A stretch of DNA of 64,000 nt. Source: Actinomyces denticolens (GTDB lineage: Bacteria; Actinomycetota; Actinomycetes; Actinomycetales; Actinomycetaceae). Within the stretch, counting starts at the first letter, position 1. The number at the start of each line of letters is the position of its first letter. A program made the position numbers and the translations under genes. Positions 17,716-26,762 of this stretch are shown here, piece after piece. The stretch is taken from NCBI RefSeq assembly GCF_002072185.1, contig NZ_MVIW01000012.1:1-64000 (forward strand), written 5' to 3'. The notes beneath the pieces are model-generated. The model made no database searches, was not told the DNA's origin, and worked only from the letters and a program-made list of their open reading frames with translations.

Positions 17716-17783
17716 GCCACGTGGCGCCACGGCGTCATCAAGTTGCGCTGTTCCAATTTAGGCACAAGGATGATGCTTAAAAT
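17716..17783 (+). promoter_or_regulatory. Candidate sufR-suf promoter/operator region
   Basis: Two overlapping perfect 10-bp palindromes occur at 17716-17725 (GCCACGTGGC) and 17721-17730 (GTGGCGCCAC). Downstream, ATTTAGGC at 17756 and GCTTAAAAT at 17775 form an imperfect dyad in a locally A+T-rich patch, 76-103 bases before the sufR GTG. SufR represses its own operon in other bacteria, so this is the natural place for its site; neither element is proven. Confidence 0.35.
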
Positions 17784-17858
17784 GGGTGCCAGGCCGACGG
17801 CGCCCCGGGCGCCCCGGTGGCGCCCGCGCGCAGTGCGAGGGACGGGAGAGGGGGAAGC

Positions 17859-18635
17859 GTGAGTCCTACAAGTCCGATGAGCCCGAGTCCGACCGGCCCG
17901 GGCGCTCCCGCGGATGACGAGTCCACCCGCGTCAAGGTCCTCGATCTCATCATCGAGAAGGGGCCCGTCTCCGCCGCCCAGCTCGCCGCCATCCTCCACC
18001 TCACGCCCGCCGCCGTGCGCCGCCACATCACTGCCCTGGAGGACAACGGCCAGATCGCCGTCCACACACCCACGGGCGTGGGCAAGCGCGGCCGCGGGCG
18101 CCCCGCGCGCCACTACGTCGCCACGGCGTCGGCCCGTACCAACCTCGGCGAGGGCTACTCCGACCTCGCCGCCCGGGCGCTCAGCTACCTCTCGCAGGTC
18201 GCGGGCGAGAAGGCCGTCGGCTCCTTCGCCGCCTCGCGGGGCCGGGACCTCGAGCGCCGCTACATGCGCATCGTCGAGGCCGCGGGCAAGGACCCGGCCG
18301 ATCGGGCCATGGCCCTGGCCGATGCCCTCTCCGCGGACGGTTACGCCGCCACCATCCGCGACGTCGGCGACGGCACTTTCGCCGTCCAGCTCTGCCAGGG
18401 CCACTGCCCGGTGCGCGACGTCGCCGGTCAGTTCCACGAGCTGTGCGACGCCGAGACCCAGGCCTTCTCCCGGCTGCTCGGCGTGCCCGTCCAACGCCTG
18501 GCCACCCTGGCCGGGGGAGACCACGTGTGCACCACGCACGTGCCCATCGTCATGCCCGCCCTGCGCAAGCGCGCCGCGCGGACCATCGCTCACACGCGGG
18601 GCAATCGGCCCCAGCGAATGGAAGGAACCCGATGA
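17859..18635 (+). CDS. sufR: SufR: Fe-S-sensing transcriptional repressor of the suf operon
   Basis: 258 residues from a GTG with GGGAGAGGGGG upstream. Residues of about 20-85 form a winged helix-turn-helix ([12 protein letters not shown]-like segment, then [18 protein letters not shown] and a basic wing [11 protein letters not shown]). The C-terminal half carries four cysteines, Cys179, Cys183, Cys196 and Cys224, the Fe-S ligands of the family, in LCQGHCP, FHELC and GGDHVC. SufR bound to a cluster represses suf genes; apo-protein releases them. The stop overlaps the sufB start, as expected for autoregulation of a single transcript (M. tuberculosis Rv1460 is the counterpart). Confidence 0.92.
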   Translation: MSPTSPMSPSPTGPGAPADDESTRVKVLDLIIEKGPVSAAQLAAILHLTPAAVRRHITALEDNGQIAVHTPTGVGKRGRGRPARHYVATASARTNLGEGYSDLAARALSYLSQVAGEKAVGSFAASRGRDLERRYMRIVEAAGKDPADRAMALADALSADGYAATIRDVGDGTFAVQLCQGHCPVRDVAGQFHELCDAETQAFSRLLGVPVQRLATLAGGDHVCTTHVPIVMPALRKRAARTIAHTRGNRPQRMEGTR

Positions 18636-20071
18636 CGTCAACCATGACCGAGCCAGCCACGCGCAGCGACGACGAGATCATCGACTCGATCCCGGCGTCC
18701 TACGACTTCGGCTGGCATGACTCCGATGAGGCCGGCGCCAATGCCAAGCGCGGTCTCGACGAGCAAGTGGTCCGGGAGATCTCCGCGATCAAGGGCGAGC
18801 CCGAATGGATGCTGGCCAAGCGCCTCAAGGCCTACGAGACCTTCGAGCGCAAGCCCATGCCCACCTGGGGCGTGGACCTGTCCCAGCTCGACATGGACGC
18901 CGTGAAGTACTACGTGCGCTCCACGGACCGGCCCGCCAACTCCTGGGACGACCTGCCCGAGGACATCAGGAACACCTACGACCGCATCGGCATCCCCGAG
19001 GCCGAGCGCGAGAGGCTCGTCGCCGGCGTCGCCGCCCAGTACGAGTCCGAGGTCGTCTACCACCAGATCCGCGGCGACCTGGAGGAGCAGGGCGTCATCT
19101 TCGTCGACACCGACACCGCCGTGCGCGAGTACCCCGAGCTCGTGCGCGAGTACTTCGGCACCGTCGTGCCCGCCGGCGACAACAAGTTCGCCGCCCTCAA
19201 CACGGCCGTGTGGTCCGGGGGGTCCTTCATCTACGTCCCCAAGGGCGTGCGCGTGGAGATCCCGCTCCAGGCCTACTTCCGCATCAACACCGAGAACATG
19301 GGCCAGTTCGAGCGCACGCTCATCATCGCCGACGAGGATTCCTACGTCCATTACGTCGAGGGCTGCACCGCCCCGATCTACTCCACCGACTCCCTGCACT
19401 CGGCGATCGTGGAGATCGTGGTGAAGAAGAACGCCCGCGTGCGCTACACGACCATCCAGAACTGGTCCAACAACGTCTACAACCTCGTCACCCAGCGAGC
19501 CACCTGCGCCGAGGGCGCCACCATGGAATGGGTCGACGGCAATATCGGCTCCAAGCGCAACATGAAGTACCCGGCCGTCTTCCTCATGGGCCCCCACGCC
19601 CGCGGGGAGGCCCTGTCCATCGCCTTCGCCGGCGAGGGCCAGCACCAGGACACCGGCGCCAAGATGGTCCACATGGCGCCGCACACCTCGAGCCACATCG
19701 TCTCGAAGTCCATCGCCCGCCACGGCGGCCGCTCCGCCTACCGGGGCCTGGTGCAGATCATGAAGAACGCGCGCCACTCCAAGTCCAACGTGCTGTGCGA
19801 CGCCCTGCTGGTCGACGAGATCTCCCGCTCGGACACCTACCCCTACGTGGACGTGCGCACCGACGACGTCGAGATGGGCCACGAGGCGACCGTCTCCAAG
19901 GTCAGCGCGGACCAGCTCTTCTACCTCATGCAGCGCGGGCTGACCGAGACCGAGGCGATGGCCACCATCGTGCGCGGCTTCGTCGAGCCCATCGCCCGCG
20001 AGCTGCCCATGGAGTACGCCCTCGAGCTCAACCGCCTCATCGAGCTCCAGATGGAGAACTCGGTCGGCTGA
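18632..20071 (+). CDS. sufB: SufB: Fe-S cluster scaffold subunit
   Basis: 479 residues; ATG overlaps the sufR stop (ATGA). It is the core of the SufBC2D scaffold on which the 4Fe-4S cluster is built. Typical landmarks are [17 protein letters not shown], the beta-helix core with [13 protein letters not shown] (its Cys is the persulfide-route residue) and the C-terminal [20 protein letters not shown]. Unlike mycobacterial SufB, there is no intein: the frame is uninterrupted at the usual length. Confidence 0.97.
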   Translation: MTSTMTEPATRSDDEIIDSIPASYDFGWHDSDEAGANAKRGLDEQVVREISAIKGEPEWMLAKRLKAYETFERKPMPTWGVDLSQLDMDAVKYYVRSTDRPANSWDDLPEDIRNTYDRIGIPEAERERLVAGVAAQYESEVVYHQIRGDLEEQGVIFVDTDTAVREYPELVREYFGTVVPAGDNKFAALNTAVWSGGSFIYVPKGVRVEIPLQAYFRINTENMGQFERTLIIADEDSYVHYVEGCTAPIYSTDSLHSAIVEIVVKKNARVRYTTIQNWSNNVYNLVTQRATCAEGATMEWVDGNIGSKRNMKYPAVFLMGPHARGEALSIAFAGEGQHQDTGAKMVHMAPHTSSHIVSKSIARHGGRSAYRGLVQIMKNARHSKSNVLCDALLVDEISRSDTYPYVDVRTDDVEMGHEATVSKVSADQLFYLMQRGLTETEAMATIVRGFVEPIARELPMEYALELNRLIELQMENSVG

Positions 20072-20119
20072 CGGCCCCGCCGCGCCGAGCCCATCACCCA
20101 CCCCGATCAGGAGCACGAC

Positions 20120-21370
20120 ATGACCGACTTGCGCACCGACCACTCGCGCGCCACCGCCCAGGGCCCCCACAGCCACGGCGGCGCCCCGCAGCCCCGCTAC
20201 GTGGCCTCCCGGGCCGACCGCCCCACCTCCTTCGACCCCGCGGACATTCCCGTGCCCGGAGGGCGCGAGGAGGAGTGGCGCTTCACCCCGATCAAGCGCT
20301 TCGCCCCCCTGTTCGATCTCGACGCCGTCGCCGCCGGGACCCGCACCGGGGTCGTGGCCGCCAGCGTCGACGCCCCCGACGGCGTCGTCGTCGAGGAGCT
20401 CGACCGGGACGACCCGCGCCTCGGCGGGGTCGGCGAGCCCGTTGACCGCACCGGCGTCGTCGCCTGGGCGGCCTTCTCCACCGCCACCGCCATCACACTG
20501 AGTGCGGGCGCCCGCCTCGAGCGCGCCGCGCGAGTGGCGATCCGGGGCGATGACGCTGAGCTGGCCGACCCCAGCGCCCAGCACCTGCTCATCACCGCCG
20601 AGCCCGGCTCGGCCGGCACCGTCATCCTCGATCACACCGGCACCGCCGCCCTGACCCAGACGGTGGAGATCGTCGTCGCCGACGGCGCGGAGCTCACCGT
20701 CGTCACCGTCCAGGGATGGGATGACGCCGCCGTCCACGCCTCTAACCACCGAGCGCGCGTCGAGGGGCGCGGCGCGCTCAAGCACGTCGTCGTCTCGCTG
20801 GGCGGGGACACGCGCATCGCCCCCGACCTCGGTTTCAGCGGCGAGGGCGGGCGCATCGACGCCTACGGCGTCTACTTCACCGACGCCGGCCAGCATCAGG
20901 AGCACCGCCCTTACGTGGCCCACACCGAGCCGCACTGCTACTCCCGTGTCACCTACAAGGGCGCCCTCCAGGGCGACGGCGCCCACGCCGTGTGGGTGGG
21001 GGACTGCCTCATCGGGGCCGGGGCGCGCGGCACCGACACTTACGAGCTCAACCGCAACCTCGTGCTCACCCCGGGCGCCAAGGCCGACTCGATTCCCAAC
21101 CTGGAGATCGAGAACGGCAACATCGAGGGCGCGGGCCACGCCTCGGCAACCGGCCGCTTCGACGACGTCCAGCTGTTCTACCTGCGCGCCCGCGGCATCC
21201 CCGAGCGCGAGGCGCGCCGGCTCGTGGTGCTGGGCTTCTTCAACGAGATCGTCTCCGAGATCGGCGTGCCCGAGGTCGAGGAGCGCCTCATGACCGCCAT
21301 CGAGCACGAGCTCGAGCTCACCGGCCTCATCTCGGCGGGCCCCGGCGCCCCAGTCGGCGAGCAGCCGTGA
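20120..21370 (+). CDS. sufD: SufD: Fe-S scaffold subunit
   Basis: 416 residues, ATG with AGGAGCACGAC upstream. Paralogue of SufB sharing the beta-helix core and the C-terminal segment GFFNEIVSEIGVPEVEERLM. The N-terminal domain contains the family-typical EEEWRFTPIKRF near residue 50. SufD pairs with SufB and two SufC ATPases. It has fewer cysteines than SufB, consistent with a structural and iron-binding role. The gap to sufB is 48 bases and to sufC 70 bases, so co-transcription is likely. Confidence 0.95.
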   Translation: MTDLRTDHSRATAQGPHSHGGAPQPRYVASRADRPTSFDPADIPVPGGREEEWRFTPIKRFAPLFDLDAVAAGTRTGVVAASVDAPDGVVVEELDRDDPRLGGVGEPVDRTGVVAWAAFSTATAITLSAGARLERAARVAIRGDDAELADPSAQHLLITAEPGSAGTVILDHTGTAALTQTVEIVVADGAELTVVTVQGWDDAAVHASNHRARVEGRGALKHVVVSLGGDTRIAPDLGFSGEGGRIDAYGVYFTDAGQHQEHRPYVAHTEPHCYSRVTYKGALQGDGAHAVWVGDCLIGAGARGTDTYELNRNLVLTPGAKADSIPNLEIENGNIEGAGHASATGRFDDVQLFYLRARGIPEREARRLVVLGFFNEIVSEIGVPEVEERLMTAIEHELELTGLISAGPGAPVGEQP

Positions 21371-21440
21371 GCGCCCGTCCCCGAACAACCCCGAGCAAGC
21401 CGCACGTCCATCAGGCATAAGAAGGCAGCAGAACAAACTC

Positions 21441-22190
21441 ATGAGCACCCTCGAGATCACCAACCTCCACGTCCAGGTCTCCACCAACGACGGCCCCAAG
21501 CCCATCCTCAAGGGCGTCGACCTGACGATCGCCTCCGACGAGATCCACGCGATCATGGGTCCCAACGGCTCGGGCAAGTCCACCCTGGCCTACTCCATCG
21601 CGGGCCACCCCGACTACGAGGTCACCGACGGCCAGGTCCTCCTCGACGGCGAGGACCTGCTGTCCCTGAGCGTGGACGAGCGCGCCCGCGCAGGCCTCTT
21701 CCTGGCCATGCAGTACCCCGTGGAGGTCCCGGGCGTGTCCGTGGCCAACTTCCTGCGCACCGCCAAGACCGCGATCGACGGCCATGCCCCCAAGGTGCGC
21801 CAATGGGTCGGGGAGGTCGGCTCCGCCATGGAGCGCCTGCGCATGGACCCCTCCTTCAACCAGCGCGACGTCAACGCCGGCTTCTCCGGGGGTGAGAAGA
21901 AGCGCTTCGAGATCCTCCAGATGGAGCTGCTGGGGCCGCGGTTCGCCGTCCTGGACGAGACCGACTCCGGCCTCGACGTCGACGCGCTGCGCATCGTCTC
22001 CGAGGGCGTCAACCGCCTGCACGAGACCTCCGACGCCGGATTCCTCCTCATCACGCACTACACGCGGATCCTGCGCTACATCAAGCCCGACTTCGTCCAC
22101 GTGTTCGTCGACGGCCGCGTGGCCGAGCAGGGCGGCCCCGACCTGGCCGACCGGCTCGAGGAAGAGGGCTACGACCGCTACCTCAAGTGA
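21441..22190 (+). CDS. sufC: SufC: ATPase of the SufBCD complex
   Basis: 249 residues. Walker A GPNGSGKST at 40-48, Q-loop AMQYPVEVPGVS, signature FSGGEKKR near residue 152, Walker B FAVLDETDSGLD near 171 and the H-loop ITHY. SufC is a soluble ABC ATPase driving conformational change of the SufBD scaffold rather than a transporter. The ribosome site is weak: only GAAGG well upstream of the ATG. Confidence 0.97.
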   Translation: MSTLEITNLHVQVSTNDGPKPILKGVDLTIASDEIHAIMGPNGSGKSTLAYSIAGHPDYEVTDGQVLLDGEDLLSLSVDERARAGLFLAMQYPVEVPGVSVANFLRTAKTAIDGHAPKVRQWVGEVGSAMERLRMDPSFNQRDVNAGFSGGEKKRFEILQMELLGPRFAVLDETDSGLDVDALRIVSEGVNRLHETSDAGFLLITHYTRILRYIKPDFVHVFVDGRVAEQGGPDLADRLEEEGYDRYLK

Positions 22191-22197
22191 GCCGACC

Positions 22198-23562
22198 ATG
22201 AGCGCCCCCGCACCGACCGAGTCCCCCGCCGCCGAGCCGCTGAGCGCGGTGGAGGTGGCCCGCGCCCGCAAGGACTTCCCCTACCTGGAGCGCCCCGCGC
22301 GCAATGGGCGCGAGCTCGCCTACCTCGACTGGGCCGCCACCGCGCAGAAGCCGCGGTGCGTGCTGGACGCCGAATCCGTGTTCTACAGGATGAGCAACGG
22401 CGCGGCCGGGCGCTCCACCTACCAGCTCGCCGATGAGGCCACCGCCTCCCTGGAGGATGCCCGCGAGGCGATCGCCGCCTTCGTGGGAGCCCGGGCCGGC
22501 CAGCTCGTCTTCACGAAGAACGCCACCGAGGCGATCAATCTCGTGGCCCTGGCCATCGGGCACGCCAGTCTCGCCCGCCCGGCCGCCGGGGGGCCCGGTG
22601 CGGCCCCTGAGGCCGACCCCGCGCGCCGACTCGCCCTCGGCCCCGGGGACGAGATCGTCGTCACCCGGGCCGAGCACCACGCCAACCTCGTTCCCTGGCA
22701 GGAGCTCGCCGCCCGCACCGGCGCCACCCTGCGCTGGCTCGACCTCGACGACGTCGGCCGCATCGACCCGGCCGCCCTCGATGTCATCACCGGGCGCACG
22801 CGAGTCCTCGCCCTCGGCCACGCCTCTAATGTCACCGGCGCCATGGCGCCCCTGGACCCCATCCTCGCCGCTGCCCGGGCAGTCGGCCGCGCCGGGGACC
22901 GAGAGCCGGTGATCGTGCTCGACACCTGCCAGACCGCGCCGCATATGCCTCTCGACTTCGCCGCGCTGGCTGCGGCCGGCGTCGACGCAATGGCGCTGTC
23001 CAGTCACAAGATGTGCGGTCCCACCGGCGTGGGCGCGCTCGTGGCCACCGAGGAGCTCCTCGACGCGATGCCGCCGGTCCTCACCGGCGGGTCCATGATC
23101 GAGGTCGTCACCATGGAGTCCTCCACCTACATGCCGCCCCCGGCGCGCTTCGAGGCCGGCAGCCAGCCTCTCGCCCAGGCCGCGGGCTGGCATGCCGCCG
23201 TCGACTATCTCGGGCTCCTGGGCATGGACCGCCTGCGCGCCCGTGAGGCCGGGCTCACCGCCCACGCGCTGAACGGCATGAGGCGCGTCCCCGGCCTGCG
23301 GATCATCGGGCCCGACGATGACGCCGACCGCCTCGGCGTCATCGCCTTCACCATCGAGGGGGTCCATCCGCACGACGTGGGCCAGGTGCTCGACGCCGCC
23401 GGTGTCGCCGTGCGCACCGGCCACCACTGCGCCCAGCCGATCCACGCGCATTTCGGCATCCACGCCTCCTCGCGCGTGTCCTTCGGCCTGACGACCACCA
23501 TCGAGGAGATCGACCGCTTCCTCGAGGCCGTGGCCGGTGTCCAGTCCTATTTTCGGAGGTGA
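22198..23562 (+). CDS. sufS: SufS: group II cysteine desulfurase
   Basis: 454 residues from ATG 22198, eight bases after sufC. The PLP lysine is Lys271 in SSHKMCGPTG; the active-site cysteine that carries persulfide is Cys411 in RTGHHCAQP. An Ala/Gly/Pro-rich insert of about 20 residues after AIGHASLARPA is not typical but lies in a surface loop. The enzyme supplies sulfur from cysteine, passed to SufU. The frame is open far upstream inside sufC, but that is a shadow. Confidence 0.95.
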   Translation: MSAPAPTESPAAEPLSAVEVARARKDFPYLERPARNGRELAYLDWAATAQKPRCVLDAESVFYRMSNGAAGRSTYQLADEATASLEDAREAIAAFVGARAGQLVFTKNATEAINLVALAIGHASLARPAAGGPGAAPEADPARRLALGPGDEIVVTRAEHHANLVPWQELAARTGATLRWLDLDDVGRIDPAALDVITGRTRVLALGHASNVTGAMAPLDPILAAARAVGRAGDREPVIVLDTCQTAPHMPLDFAALAAAGVDAMALSSHKMCGPTGVGALVATEELLDAMPPVLTGGSMIEVVTMESSTYMPPPARFEAGSQPLAQAAGWHAAVDYLGLLGMDRLRAREAGLTAHALNGMRRVPGLRIIGPDDDADRLGVIAFTIEGVHPHDVGQVLDAAGVAVRTGHHCAQPIHAHFGIHASSRVSFGLTTTIEEIDRFLEAVAGVQSYFRR

Positions 23563-23567
23563 CGGCG

Positions 23568-24032
23568 ATGAACGAACTCGACCAGCTCTACCAGCAGGTC
23601 ATCCTCGACCACTCCCGCGAGCGGCACGGCGAGGGCCTGCCCGCCGATCCCGCCGGCCTCAGCCACCAGGTGAACCCCACCTGCGGGGATGAGGTGGACC
23701 TGGGGCTGAGGGTCGAGGATGGGCGACTGGTGGCGGTGGGCTGGAAGGGCGAGGGCTGCTCGATCTCCCAGGCATCGATCTCGATCATGCACGATCTCAT
23801 CGATGGCGCTGATCTGACGACCATCGCCAGGCTCTCCCGCGACTTCGATGAGCTCATGCACTCGCGCGGGCGGGGCGTCGACGGCGCGATCCTCGACGAC
23901 CTCGAGGACGCCGCCGCCCTGGAGGGAGTCTCGAAGTACCCCAACCGCGTCAAATGCGCGCTCCTGGGCTGGATGGCCCTCAAGGACGCGCTCGCCCAGG
24001 CAGGGATCGCCCTGCCCGCCGTCGAGGACTGA
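23568..24032 (+). CDS. sufU: SufU: zinc-dependent sulfurtransferase partner of SufS
   Basis: 154 residues. I use the ATG at 23568, with GGAGG eight bases upstream, rather than the in-frame GTG at 23559. Zinc ligands Cys39 and Asp41 (NPTCGD), Cys64 (GEGCSIS) and Cys130 (NRVKCALLGW) match the SufU pattern, in which Cys41-type residues receive persulfide from SufS. Presence of SufU instead of SufE is normal for actinobacteria and Gram-positives. The sufS stop lies within the ribosome site, so translation is coupled. Confidence 0.94.
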   Translation: MNELDQLYQQVILDHSRERHGEGLPADPAGLSHQVNPTCGDEVDLGLRVEDGRLVAVGWKGEGCSISQASISIMHDLIDGADLTTIARLSRDFDELMHSRGRGVDGAILDDLEDAAALEGVSKYPNRVKCALLGWMALKDALAQAGIALPAVED

Positions 24033-24111
24033 CTCGCGGCACCGAGCGGGCCGCGCGAAGAACGCGTCCCGCGCCGACCCACACGACCCCGGACACCTCC
24101 CAGGAGGGATC

Positions 24112-24501
24112 ATGACCGACCACCCGACCACTGCCGAGGCCACCGCCGTGAACCCGATGGCCGCCCAGCACTCTCCCGCCCCCGTCCCGGCCGGCGTGGA
24201 TGTCGCCGCCATCGAGGAGGCGCTGCGCGACGTCATCGACCCCGAGCTCGGGATCAACGTCGTCGACCTGGGCCTCCTCTACGGCGTCTCCTTCGACCCC
24301 GACGGGACGGTCGTCCTCGACATGACTCTGACGACCGCCGCCTGCCCGCTCACCGACGTCATCGAGGAGCAGGCCCAGCAGGCCCTCGCCCTCATCGCCG
24401 ATAAGGTGCGCATCCAGTGGGTGTGGCTGCCGCCGTGGGGCCCGGACAAGATCACCCCCGAGGGCCGCGAGCAGTTGCGCGCCCTCGGCTTCAACGTCTG
24501 A
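24112..24501 (+). CDS. sufT: SufT-like DUF59/MIP18 Fe-S maturation protein
   Basis: 129 residues, ATG after CAGGAGGG. The MIP18/DUF59 core is clear: IEEALRDVIDPELGINVVDL, then LTTAACPLTDVI with the conserved Cys, and the C-terminal VWLPPWGPDKITPEGREQL. DUF59 proteins such as SufT assist Fe-S maturation of client proteins. It ends the suf operon as in M. tuberculosis (Rv1466). The N-terminal 30 residues are Ala/Pro/Thr-rich and likely disordered. Confidence 0.88.
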   Translation: MTDHPTTAEATAVNPMAAQHSPAPVPAGVDVAAIEEALRDVIDPELGINVVDLGLLYGVSFDPDGTVVLDMTLTTAACPLTDVIEEQAQQALALIADKVRIQWVWLPPWGPDKITPEGREQLRALGFNV

Positions 24502-24508
24502 TCCATAG

Positions 24509-24566
24509 CACCGAGACCGGTCGATACTGTCATCGAGACCGGTTGAAAACGGCACCGAGACCGGTT
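24509..24566. repeat. Three direct repeats CA(C/T)CGAGACCGGT(C/T) at exact 22-bp period
   Basis: Copies begin at 24509, 24531 and 24553. Each contains the palindromic core ACCGGT. The first copy starts eight bases after sufT and the third reaches the stop codon of the convergent flavodoxin-like gene. The period is close to two helical turns, so bound protein would sit on one face of the DNA. A lone further match, CCGAGACCGGTC, lies at 24768 inside the flavodoxin-like gene. Confidence 0.75.
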
Positions 24567-25090
24567 CACCCGGGCACGGCGGTCGTTGATTCACCGGAAC
24601 GGTGATTCCCATCGCAGACCAGTTCGGCGCCCCAGGCCCTCGCCTCCTCGACCTGGCCGTCGGCCAGCGCCCCGTTGCTTCCACCCGCCACGAGGAAACT
24701 GCGGACGGCGGCGCTTCGGCGGCGCGAGAGCCTGGTGATCTGCTTGGCGGCCGAGCCGTTGATCCAGCCGAGACCGGTCACCGTGTCGAAGGCCGCTATC
24801 CGCGTGCCGGGCGGGAGGCAGGCGCCTGCGAGCCATTCCCGCAGGCCCGGCTCCTCCGCCCCGACGCCGCGCTCGACGGCGGTGGCGCGGGATTTGATGG
24901 TCGGCAGCCCCCGGTTGTGCGTCGGCGCGCCGAGCACGAGGAGCCCCGCGCGGCCGATCTTCTCGGCTGTGGCCTCCCGAGGGGCCAGGACGGCGGTGCT
25001 CACGCCCGAGTCGCGCAGGCCCCGCGCGATCTCTTCAGCTGCGGCCCGCGTGGCGCCGAAGCAGGATTCGACGACGATGACAGCGCGCAT
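24566..25090 (-). CDS. Flavodoxin-like FMN-binding protein
   Basis: 174 residues starting MRAVIVVESCFGATRAAAEEI, the flavodoxin phosphate-binding loop (T/S-x-x-G-x-T type, here ESCFGAT). The second FMN loop LVLGAPTHNRGLP and the third AFDTVTGL also fit. The usual Trp/Tyr FMN stackers are not obvious, and the helix before AVRSFLVAGG is Arg-rich. Likely an electron carrier or quinone-reductase-type protein. The start has GAGAGGAAGA upstream and lies 56 bases inside the 3' end of the ABC permease gene, on the same strand. Confidence 0.78.
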   Translation of the reverse strand: MRAVIVVESCFGATRAAAEEIARGLRDSGVSTAVLAPREATAEKIGRAGLLVLGAPTHNRGLPTIKSRATAVERGVGAEEPGLREWLAGACLPPGTRIAAFDTVTGLGWINGSAAKQITRLSRRRSAAVRSFLVAGGSNGALADGQVEEARAWGAELVCDGNHRSGESTTAVPG

Positions 25091-26762
25091 GGTTGATCTT
25101 CCTCTCGGTGAAGCGCAATGGGTGGTCGATGTCATGGGGATGGTGGCGGCGTGAACGGGATGAGGACGCCAGCACGAGGTCACGGCGCCTCATGCGCACG
25201 ACGGCGATTCCGACCATCGCCGCGGATGCGCCGAGCAACCACCACGAGCCGGGCCGGCCGGCCTGCGCCAGAGGATTGGCATCGCGGACGCGCTCCGGAA
25301 CATCGAGTGTGGCGCCGAACTGGATGAGGCCCACGCAGATCGGCGGCGCCAACCAGGCGATGCCGCGCCGACGGGGCAGGATCGCGCAGATGGCGGAGGC
25401 GACCGACGCTGCGGCGATCGCCGCGGGCCACTGCCCGGCCACCAGGCGGATCGCATCACGGGTGCCGGTTCCCAGCGCGCCGCTCCCGGCGCTGGCCGCC
25501 GACACGGTGGCGCAGCACAGGACGAGCCCTGATCCGGCTGCGGCGGCGCACCACCAGGCGAGCAGGAGTCGGGCAGGCCGAACACCGGTCGAGGCCAGCA
25601 CCTCCGTGCGCCCCACCAGCTCGTCGGCCCCCGCGCGATTGGCCAGCGATACCGCATGGAGGGCGGCGAGCGCGCCGATGAGGGAGCCGACGTATTCCAG
25701 GAAGGCCCTGCCGGCATCGTCACCACTGCCGAGAATCGCCCCCATGCCGCTGTCGGGGCCGAACGCCCCCTCCTGAGCGCGAGCCACGAGCGCCCCACCC
25801 ATGTCGATGAGGAGCCAGACGGCCGCCGACAGCGCGAGCGCCCACGCGGTGATGCCTCCCCGTGAGAGCCGCAGCGCGAGAGGCGCAGGCCCGCCGACGC
25901 CCAAAGGGCTGCCCGCGCGCGGCGAGCGCATGAGGACGAGTCCCTGGCCCAGGTCCCTCCGCCGGGAGGTCAGGATGGTGATGGTGACGAGGAGCATCCA
26001 CGCGCAGCCTCCCCATAGCGCGGGCAGCCAGGCGTTGTGCCCGCCCGGCGAGAGCGTCTGGCGAAGCCGGAAGGGGGAGAGGTCGCCGACCGGGTCCGCC
26101 CACCCCAGCTCCCGGGAGCAGGAGAGTCCGTAGGCCAGGTAGGCCGCCGCTAGGACGACCAGCCCCAGCCCACGGGCGCCCGGGGCGTCGGCGGCGATCT
26201 GCGCGGCGAGATGGGTGAGCGCGGCGAGCAGCAGGCACGTCATGCCCACTGCCGTCCCATAGGCGCGGGCGTCGGCCAAGACGGCGCCGTCGAGAGCGAG
26301 CAGTCCCGTGCCCGCGCCGACCCCGATGAGCGCGCTGAGCAGGGCGAGCGTGAGGGCCTGCCCCAGGACCCGCCGCGTCGGCCCCACAGATGCGGCGTGC
26401 AGGAGCTCAACGCGGCCCCGGTCCTCCTCGCCCCGCGTGACGGCCGCCGTGTGAAGCACGACGACGACACTGATCCCCAGGCAGGTCATCGCTCCCAGCT
26501 CCCACACGGCGATCTGGACAGGATCGGCGCCATGGGCGAGGTTTCCATACAGTAGGAGCATGGTGTCGTTGGTGCGGGCGGACGCCACCGCTCTCGCCAT
26601 GGCGGCCTCGCTGCTGTAGGTGGTGCCGTAACTGGGGCACAGGAGCGCGGTGAGCACCAGGACCACTGAGGGCAGGGTGACGAGCCAGGCGCGCTCGGTG
26701 CGCAGGCGCAGCCGGACGTGGGCGCTCCATGCGCACGTCCCACCATGGCGGCGCGGGCTCAT
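25035..26762 (-). CDS. ABC exporter permease (ABC-2 / tetronasin-type)
   Basis: 575 residues from the ATG that overlaps the ATPase stop (ATGA). About 12 hydrophobic helices in two halves, with a first helix at residues 23-45 (WLVTLPSVVLVLTALLC), multiple pairs after it and a long Ala/Gly-rich loop in the middle. The two-halves-in-one layout is that of TnrB2-type multidrug or antibiotic exporters that pair with one ATPase. The final about 25 residues (basic, HPHDIDHP region) overlap the flavodoxin gene and may be less conserved. The unit is probably controlled by the upstream MerR regulator. Confidence 0.8.
   Translation of the reverse strand: MSPRRHGGTCAWSAHVRLRLRTERAWLVTLPSVVLVLTALLCPSYGTTYSSEAAMARAVASARTNDTMLLLYGNLAHGADPVQIAVWELGAMTCLGISVVVVLHTAAVTRGEEDRGRVELLHAASVGPTRRVLGQALTLALLSALIGVGAGTGLLALDGAVLADARAYGTAVGMTCLLLAALTHLAAQIAADAPGARGLGLVVLAAAYLAYGLSCSRELGWADPVGDLSPFRLRQTLSPGGHNAWLPALWGGCAWMLLVTITILTSRRRDLGQGLVLMRSPRAGSPLGVGGPAPLALRLSRGGITAWALALSAAVWLLIDMGGALVARAQEGAFGPDSGMGAILGSGDDAGRAFLEYVGSLIGALAALHAVSLANRAGADELVGRTEVLASTGVRPARLLLAWWCAAAAGSGLVLCCATVSAASAGSGALGTGTRDAIRLVAGQWPAAIAAASVASAICAILPRRRGIAWLAPPICVGLIQFGATLDVPERVRDANPLAQAGRPGSWWLLGASAAMVGIAVVRMRRRDLVLASSSRSRRHHPHDIDHPLRFTERKINHARCHRRRILLRRHAGRS

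Noticed and set aside
17643-17858. A riboswitch before sufR
   Set aside because: I could find no known fold; only short palindromes and an imperfect dyad are present, which fit a protein operator better.
18632-20071. Intein in SufB
   Set aside because: The frame has normal SufB length and no splicing motifs; mycobacterial SufB inteins are absent here.
18638-21583. A 981-codon minus-strand frame across sufB and sufD
   Set aside because: Antisense shadow of high-G+C genes; its sequence is a low-complexity Gly/Val/Asp/Leu mix and the plus-strand sufB and sufD proteins are unmistakable.
24768-24779. Fourth copy of the 22-base-period repeat
   Set aside because: The match is isolated, lies inside a coding region and is not in phase with the other three copies.
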